This document shows positions 56,941 to 64,000 of a DNA stretch of 64,000 bases, piece by piece (the stretch's first letter is position 1; each line of letters opens with the position of its first letter). This DNA is from Marsupella aquatica. Its lineage: Eukaryota; Marchantiophyta. The position numbers were made by a program, and so were the translations under genes. Location of the stretch: assembly GCA_973895155.1 (NCBI GenBank), contig OZ316893.1, positions 15,686,001-15,750,000 of the forward strand, in the 5' to 3' direction. The notes under the pieces are model-generated. The model was given only the letters and a program-made list of their open reading frames with translations, searched no databases and was not told where the DNA came from.

Positions 56941-57365
56941 AAAAATGGTCACGTCCGCGTGACCTAAGTAGTGTTCCAACACGCCTAGACCACTTTGGGC
57001 CTTAAATTTTTTTTTATGAGGTAACAAATGGTTTGCCCATAAGGCTGATGCAAACCATTGGTATGCGCATTCCAAACTTAGGAAATTCCAATCTATCCCA
57101 CTTATCCAAGTAGGATGGCAGTCCAAACGGGTAAGCTAACTCCAAACTCGTCGGACCCATTGTCCTCCCCTTGGGGTGCTCCCCTTTGGTTTGAACTAGC
57201 CCGCCCACAGATGTAGGGCGGGCACCATCAACTTCCACTTGCAAAAAGCAAATTGGCCGCCCAACAACCTCTAGCACCAACGCAATCCGACTTTATCCTT
57301 AAGAGGCCGAGAGGAGTGAAACTAGGATACAACTCACAAAGGTAGCTACAGCTGCCTGTACCAGT

Positions 57366-60300
57366 TCACAACGGCGGTAGGCTGCTTTGCTTACGATAGC
57401 TTCCAAGGATCTCTGAGGCATTACCCAAATTTTCCTCCGGTTCCCAAGTACTCTCGGCCTGATCATAGCCAGCCCACTTCACCAAATACTCTAAGATTTT
57501 CCTTCCCAACTTGCGTTTGTAATGGTGGTCCAGAATTAATTGCCTCCACCTCAAACTCCTCAGCGTCCTCCACCAACATGGCGTCCGGACGCAAGACCTG
57601 ATCCCGGTTGGGATCATCGTCTTTGACAAACTTCTTGAGCCGGCTAACATGGTAGCTTTTGCCCACACCCATTTCCTTGGGTGTCTCCAACACCATTGAA
57701 ACCGGATTATCCTTGTGGGCCCATCGTATAATGCGATAGGGCCTCGCATATCTGGGAGCCAACTTCCTACTTATGTTCCCGTGGTATTGCTCAGGTCTCA
57801 ACTGCAACCAGACGCTCTCCCCAATTTCAAAGCTTACTTGGTGTCAATGTTTATCCCCTTGTTCCTTGTACCGACTTTGGGCAAGGGTCATACCCTTGGT
57901 AGCCGCTTCCACAACTAGGCGTTGCTCTCGAATAAAATTGTCCGCAGAAGGAACCTTGCTTTCCTTCCGCCAAGCTTCCGGATTTATAAACCAGGAGGGC
58001 GCCCTTCGCCCTTGGCGTCCTCCCTGTGGCCACCACAAACGGCGCAAACCCCTTCGCCGAATGCTTGGTCGAGTTATACCTAAACTCGGCCATTGTTAAA
58101 TGCTTTGCCCAATCTTTCTGATTGGCTGTCACAAAGTGACGCAAGTAGTCCTCCACGATACCATTAACCCGTTCAGTTTGGCCATCTGTTTCGTGATGAT
58201 ACGCTGATCCCCTAGTCAGGTCTGTTCCGGATAACCGGAACAACGCCTTCTAGAAATGGCCCGTGAACTTGGTATCGTGATCGGACAGGATATGCAACGG
58301 CAATCCCCATTGTCGGAAGACATTGTCAAATACTAGACCGACAACCTCTCGGGCCGAAACCATCTTCGTAGTAGGCAAGAAATACGCCATCTTCAAAAAA
58401 CGATCCACGATTGTTAAGATGGAGTTACTGCCGTGGGACTCAGGTAATCCAACAATGAAGTCCATGGAGATAGACTCCCATGGAGCCGCAGCTACTGGTA
58501 AGGGTTGTAGTAGTCCTCCTTTTGCTCTATAGACCGTTCGGTTCTTTTGGCACGAGTAACAACTTTGCACGTGTTGCAGGACCGATTGCTTCATGTCCGG
58601 CCAATACACATCTCGCGACATGCTGCGATATGTAGCGGCTTGTCCTCCGTGCCCTCCCCAGGGCGAGTCGTGGTACTTTTGCAGAACCTCTAACCTTAGA
58701 GACTCTGGTATGTACACACGCCTCTGCTTGTATCGCCATAACTAGACATTATGCGTCGTATCCAACCCCAACGATACGTGCCTTACCTTGCCCCGGCTAC
58801 CCCCATTGCTTTGCCAATCCTTAGCTAACCTGTCACCCCCATACGCCGCGGCCAGAACCTTTGGCCACTCGGATTCAAGCATCGTGATCCCATTGACACG
58901 ATGTTGGTCCTTACGCGATAACACGTCCGCTGCCGTATTTGTCTTCCCTGGAACGTGGCGGACTTTGAAATCAAAATCCACCAAGAACATCTGCCAGCGC
59001 ATTTCCTTGGGGTTCAGCCTTGGCTTAGAACTGAAGTACCCGGCCGACGAGCTATCTGTGTGGATTACCACTTTGGGACCGTTCTTAAGGTAAATCTCCC
59101 ACTTCTTCAACGCATAGATCACACCATACATTTCCCTTTCTGGCGTGATCCAATGATTTTCCAACTTACATGACTCGAAGGCCACAGGACGCCCATCTTG
59201 GTGAAGACAGGCATCGATGGCATAATCACTTGCGTCTGTCCAAATCTCGAACGGCTTCCCCATCTCAGGTAACTTTAGAACCGGTGGCGTTATCATTAAC
59301 CGCTTAAGTTCTAGGAATGCTAACTCGCAATCCTGTGTCCACACAAACACTTTGTTTTTCAACGTTAGCGCATTTAGGGGCCTCGCAATCCTTGCATAGT
59401 CTTTCATGTATCTTTGATAGAACCCCGTAAATCCTAAGAAGGCTCTAACTTGCCTTACATTGGATGGGCGCTCCCATTCTTTGATCTCCTTAAGCTTGTC
59501 CTGACTAGGCGTAATCCCATCCGGGGTAAAAGTATGGTCGAGGAACTGAATCTCGTTCATCGCAAACTCGCACTTGCTAGTTTTAGCAAACAGATGAGCC
59601 TTACGAAGGCGAGAGAACACTTCTCTGAGCAACTGCTCATGCTCCTCCAATGTTTTTGAGTAGATTAGGATGTCGTCAATAAAGACGACCACTCCTTGGT
59701 CCAAAAAGTCATGAAAGATGGTATTCATCATCTTCATGAACATTGCGGTTGCATTACACAACCCGAGCGACATAACCAAAAACTCATACCTGGATCCAAA
59801 CCTTGTGCGCATCGCGGTCTTATACTCGTCTCCCTTAGCCATGCGGATCTGGTAATACCCAGACCGCAAGTCCACCTTTGAAAACTTCTTAGCCCCGGAG
59901 AGGCAATCAAAGAGGTCATCCATATGAGGTAACGGGTACTTGTTCTTTACCGTCTGCTTATTGAGGGCCCGGTAATCTGCGCACAATCTCAAAGTACCAT
60001 CCTTTTTGGACACAAACAGTGCGGGCGCCCCATAAGGACTTTTACTAGGGCGAATGAACCCTTGGTCGATCAACTCTTCCAAGGCGTTCTTCAACATCAT
60101 TTGCTCATTCAGGTTCAGACGATAAGGAGCTTTAGCCTGAGGAGCCAAACCTGGCTCCAACTCAACTTGGTGATCCACTTCTCTCCGCGGGGGTAAACCT
60201 TTAGGTAGCTTCTGCGAGAGCACATCATTGAATTCCTCTAAAATTTCAGGAATTCGACCGTAGTCAGGCCCGACCTTAGCTGACTTGACCTTTGGTTGCG

Positions 60301-61438
60301 ACGCAGCCTCCTTAGTTGGGTGGAGAAGAAAGAAGAAACAATCATGTCCACCCTTGAAGTCTTTCCACCATTGCTTCGCCGATACGCACGGAGACATCCA
60401 CGACACTTTACTTACTTTAAGAAATCTTTCTTTATTTTCGGGAATTTTGTGTACAACGATGGGCTCACCGCCCTTATTGGGAAAATGGAGCACCTCACCC
60501 CCTGGTTTCAAGGTAACATTGTGCTTTTTGAGATAACCTACCGACAAAATGAAGTCTACGGCTAGACCATCTAGAACGTAGAACATTTCCTCACTAACAA
60601 AATTTTGTTGTTCGCCTATGACCTCTACCCAAAGTCTACGCACTACTCTTGACACTATCACCTTCGTGTCGTTGGCGAACTTGCACACTAACGGTTGTAA
60701 CATCTCTTGCACGTCCACCCCAAGACGAGCTGCCGCCTGCCCACTTATGAAGCAGGCGGTCGCGCCTGTATCCACCAAGGCAACACCCAAATTACCGTTA
60801 GAAGTGACATTCACAAAAATCAGTTTTTCAGGATCCATTGTCTTAATTGTAGGTATCTTCTCTCGCAACAACACCCTCTCTCCGTCAGGGACATCCCCTA
60901 CAAGGACCTTGTTAGCTACTAAGGGTTCGGTTAGAGCGATACTTACCTTAATGCTCTTCTGCCCTCCACCATCTCCGTTTGGCTTGCCACCTTTCGTGGA
61001 ACAATCCTTACTTTGATGGCCCATGGCGCCACATGTGAAGCACGAACCTTCAGCCCGCCTCTGCTCCATGGTCGCCTGCTTCTTTGCTTTCTGTGCCGAT
61101 GAGGCTCCTTTCTTAAAGTTGTTGGCCTTCCGGTTTTGCTTAGCTTTTCCATTCTGGGGCTGGGGATACGAACCACCAGCCCCCGCCCCCTCAGGTTGCT
61201 TCCGCTTATTCCCGGGACCTTTTTCTTTCCCAGCTTCCCCCTCGGATCCCTTGCCACCCACCTTCGCCAAGTCCGGTCGGTTATTCACCAACGTAGTGGC
61301 CTTGTTGAAGGCGTCAGAAAGCGTTTTGAACTCATGACGCTTTTCCTGCAACTTTTCCCTGAGCAACGGCGGGAGCTTCACGATAAAGTTGTGAAGCTGT
61401 GTATGTAGGGTCTCTTGTCCCGCCGGGATACACGCCAA
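57366..61438 (-). pseudogene. Gypsy gag-pol polyprotein: zinc knuckle, PR, RT, RNase H, IN, chromodomain
   Basis: A long minus-strand frame (61438-58742) holds the CCHC knuckle CFTCGAMGHQSKDC (residues 133-146), protease VDTGA (Asp 223), RT KVDLRSGYYQ and VVFIDDIL (residues 586-589), and RNase H WTDASDYAID. MSLGLCNA replaces the usual MPFGLCNA. Past an in-frame TAG (58744-58742) comes integrase: HDSPWGGHGG, CYSCQKNR, SISMDFIVGLP and LSDHDTKF. After a second TAG near 58246 comes the Glu block HHETDGQTERVNG. A TGA near 57842 is followed by GESVWLQLRPEQY and YHVSRLKKF. The chromodomain ILEYLVKWAGYDQAESTWEP is reached only after a frameshift near 57525. The polyprotein is therefore inactive. The stops fit CGA, CAG or TGG mutated by C-to-T type changes. 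Confidence 0.92.
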
Positions 61439-61447
61439 CTGATTCTA

Positions 61448-62504
61448 GTAATAAGTGATGAACTTTTGGATATCACCCCTGAAACTCATCTCCGTTACAC
61501 ATTTCTGAGCGTGCCGCTCCGGGTACTTAGTGGTGACATGAGCATGGAGACCCTCAACCAGGTTTTCCCAAGTTAACGGCAAGGAGGAGTCCTCTCACGA
61601 CTTCTTCCATGACTTGTACCAAGTCAAGGCATAGTCCTTCAGGTTAGGAGTGGCTGCGGTAGCCCAAGTGGAACGCTCAACACACGCTTGGAGATGAATC
61701 TCCATCGTGGAGAGCCAACTTAGGAACTTTTGTCCACTTTGCTCGTAGGCCCCGTCGTAAGTTGGAGGAGTCAGTAGCTGGTTCACTTGGAACATACTCC
61801 GTCCAACTACCATTCCCCCCTCGGGACGCGATGCACTCTGACTACCCAGACTAAGTAAGTACTTAATCTGGGCCCCCTTGTTGTGTTCCAACTGCTCATA
61901 GATGAGTCGTTGGTCTTGAGTCAACGGACCCAGACCGTCGTCAGCGGCTGGGCCCTTGCGGGTTTTATGAGGACGGTCCTCCAACCGTCTTTCCTTTGCG
62001 GGCCGCCTGTCCTTAGGTTCTCTTGTGGATTTTGGTGACACCCCCTGTGTCTTGCGAGCACCATGACCTCCCGGGACTGAGGTATCACCCGCGTCATCCT
62101 GGTTCTGCTTGGTCAAATTATCCACGATGATGTCTGGCTTGGCATCATCCTCTGGTACCGCGTTCAACCCTCTCAAGGTTGGGATCAGTTCCTTTTCCGG
62201 GTCCTAACCCTCTTCCTTTGTCTCAGCTTTGACAGTGTTGTCGTTGTGTGGTTGCGTCGGAGTTGTCGTCATCCGACCCATCCTCTGAAGGATCAGCCGC
62301 CTCCTTCCCTTTAAGTTGACGGTGCTCTGCACTTGACTTGTTTGCCGCAGCGGTTGACGGTTTGGCCGTTGCGTCTTCTTTGTCTTGCTTATAACGTTCG
62401 TCGAGGGAAGTTGACCCATCCTCCTTCTGTTCATCGTGAACTTGGGCTCTCCCCTTGGTGGGGGGAGCTTGCTTGCCACTCTTTGCACGAGTGTTTCTTG
62501 CCAT
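61448..62504 (-). pseudogene. Gypsy gag N-terminal region with stops
   Basis: The gag start is probably ATG 62504 (ARNTRAKSGKQAPPTKGRAQ). A frameshift near 62200 leads into ELIPTLRGLNAVPEDDAKPD. The capsid part reads KFLSWLSTMEIHLQAC, WATAATPNLKDYALTWYKSW, then WENLVEGLHAHVTTKY and MSFRGDIQKFI, the chromovirus capsid pattern. In-frame stops are a TGA at about 61596 (..SWKKS, stop, EDSS) and a TAG at about 61447 just before the main frame. It is separated from pol only by these lesions, so in the active ancestor gag and pol were probably one frame. Confidence 0.8.
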
Positions 62505-62635
62505 GTCCCCAGCGACCGAATCTACTCGCAGTCAACCCGCCGGGCACGTTGAAGCACTAAGTCCCCGCAAAAATCTGTTAAGATTTTTGGATTCCGACTT
62601 AGCACAACCCCGGCCCGCTGTCTATGCCAACAATC

Positions 62636-62651
62636 GCTCTGATATGACAAG
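62636..62651 (-). other. Primer-binding-site region (initiator Met tRNA-like)
   Basis: Directly inside the 5' LTR the minus strand reads CTTGTCATATCAGAGCG. The nine bases TATCAGAGC match the usual plant site TGGTATCAGAGC for initiator Met tRNA, but the TGG is displaced. It is therefore a degraded site or a slightly different tRNA. Confidence 0.55.
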
Positions 62652-64000
62652 TGGTGGACCTAGCCACCCAGCGCCCTCACCAATCCCAGCACTTGCGCCT
62701 AAGTGCCCTTGGTGCCCAAATGCCTCCACGGAATATCTCGAGCAAGCATCCAAGTGCCCCTAGCACCACCAGCGGCCACTCCCATATGAAACCGCACTTG
62801 CTTACCTACACGACCACTACTCAACGGTCCTGATTGTCTGCACAAACAACCAAGCACCTCGGTAAGTAACCCCTCTGGATCTAGAACTTGCCAAGTCTAG
62901 CATCCTAACTCAAGCTCAACAGACGTTGGTAAATAGGTCAGCGATAGGTCCTCCCGATGCCATAAGCCGGAACCAGAACCCACGCCCACTATCCGTCCAG
63001 GACAGCTCCTTCCTTGGGCGCGGCCCGGGTTCCCCCTTGTACCTATCCATCACCAACTGACCGCCCTGACCTCAGGACATGCTCATGGCCCAATTAGCGT
63101 AGCTTGTCCTAAAGCTTGTCCCGAGCTTGTCTCAACACGCCGGGACCAGAATGGCCCCGACTCTAACAACCGCTCCCGGTTTGCCCCACTGATGGTCTAG
63201 GACCGAGCGCCCTTGAGACTCAGCCTCCATACCTACTTGGCCTTGCCTCCCTAACGCAAGCTCCCTTGGGAGGCTGAACACGGCTTGGCTGCTGTTCGGC
63301 AGGATTTGGCAAGCGGGCGAGCTAACACCCGCAAACCATGAGCACCCATGGCACCCCCAGACCCATCTGAGCTCGAGAGGGCATAGTCCTCTTCAAGATT
63401 TTTCCAACGAACCCAAGAAGTCCTCCAACGGACTTCCCGTTGGGAAGATATCGCCATTTCCGTTTGGCGGTTTCCCTTAGTGTCGCGACCACCGCGGCTC
63501 ACGACTTTGGCCCGCCCTTAGCCCCCAGGGAGACACCACTCCCCTCATATATGCTTCTGGGGACCTGCCACCCCCGGACCAGCTTTGGTCCCTAAACATT
63601 TGGCCCCCAACCCGGATCCCATCGCGCATAATGGCCACCAACTGGCAACGCCCATAACTTTCTTGATAGGCATCCGCAAGCGGAGTGCCTTAGCCCGTTG
63701 TGACCGGGCTGACCCAATGCTCATGCCTAGGCCCTCAGGTCTGATCGCCGCTCGGGACCCCCAACCGGCCCAACCCGGATCGGGCCACAACTCGCGCCCC
63801 AAGCGTCCATTGCCAATGACATCAACTCCATTGGCCTTGGGCCCAAGAGGAGCTCACTCACAAGCCCTCAGAACTCAAAGCCCATCCGATGGTCCGTACG
63901 GCCACCCTTGAGCCCGGCCCATTTCCCCTTGACCCAACCAGCCATAGGCTAGTCCAAGTCCTTAGTGTGTGTCCCTAGCTTGGCCCCTTGCCTCGCTAGT
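62652..64000 (-). repeat. 5' LTR of the Gypsy element, incomplete at window end
   Basis: It starts TGGTGGACCTAGCCACC on plus and runs to the last base of the window (CCTCGCTAGT, which corresponds to 56790 of the other LTR). About 141 bp are therefore missing. A few small indels separate it from the 3' LTR, for example GGCGCGCC missing near 63633. Confidence 0.92.

Larger units (their letters stand above)
55437..64000 (-). mobile_element. Chromodomain Gypsy LTR retrotransposon (runs off the window)
   Basis: This is a full-length Ty3/Gypsy element of the chromovirus type with coding on minus. It comprises the 3' LTR (55437-56931), polypurine tract (56932-56940), pol with chromodomain (57366 to about 60850), gag (about 60960-62504), a primer-binding region (62636-62651) and the 5' LTR from 62652, whose last about 141 bp lie past the window end. 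Domain order is gag, zinc knuckle, protease, RT, RNase H, integrase, chromodomain. It carries several in-frame stops and frameshifts. It is inserted in the MULE-2 transposase gene. The right target duplication is outside the window and cannot be checked. Confidence 0.93.

Noticed and set aside
1-64000. tRNA, rRNA or snoRNA genes
   Set aside because: I looked for tRNA-like cloverleaf and conserved rRNA words by eye and saw none. A scan with a covariance-model program would be decisive.

Overview
This looks like a nuclear window from a green plant, plausibly a seed-free land plant or close streptophyte relative. The evidence is spliced genes with GT-AG introns, a C2orf69-type protein close to the plant form as I remember it, a nuclear lytic-transglycosylase-like gene, and plant-type MULE, Helitron and chromodomain Gypsy elements. 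The species cannot be fixed from sequence alone.

Host genes lie in the first 16 kb. They are the 3' end of an NHP2 gene (558-1197, +), a three-exon C2orf69/UPF0565-like gene (4372-2652, -), and a pair of tandem SLT transglycosylase-like units with matching exon structure (10680-13484 and 14330-16008, +). The second unit has lost the expected catalytic Glu. A solo Gypsy LTR (5389-6853) sits between them.

From 16 to 36 kb the window is mostly decayed mobile DNA. It holds a copied fragment of the transglycosylase gene (21.3 kb) and a heavily broken Rep/PIF1 Helitron (about 22.2-30.3 kb) split by a second solo LTR and by an unidentified insert. Helitron-like 3' ends with CATCTTTT-type minisatellites follow, then an intact gag-like ORF without pol (33855-34655) and a 541-bp tandem repeat carrying nine GACGCTT..AAGCGTC palindromes.

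The most interesting object is a complete 11,455-bp Mutator-like element at 36931-48385. It has imperfect terminal inverted repeats and an exact 10-bp target duplication (AGAAATTTAG), and it interrupts an open reading frame. Two multi-exon genes diverge from its centre. One is a GCM1/WRKY-like, MULE, SWIM transposase (+). The other (-) is a large protein whose C-terminal half resembles a permuted (beta-class) DNA amino-methyltransferase. About 20 copies of a near-palindrome, AGCGCCYGGCGCTA, occur only inside this element and only in its non-coding parts. Both genes carry lesions.

The last 15 kb is a second, different MULE. It has an accessory-like gene (49512-52210, +) converging on a transposase gene (55436 to about 53.1 kb, -). 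A chromodomain Gypsy element (55437 to beyond 64000, coding on -) is inserted in that transposase gene. Many stops in the mobile elements, and most LTR mismatches sampled, are C-to-T/G-to-A type changes, consistent with loss of methylated cytosines.
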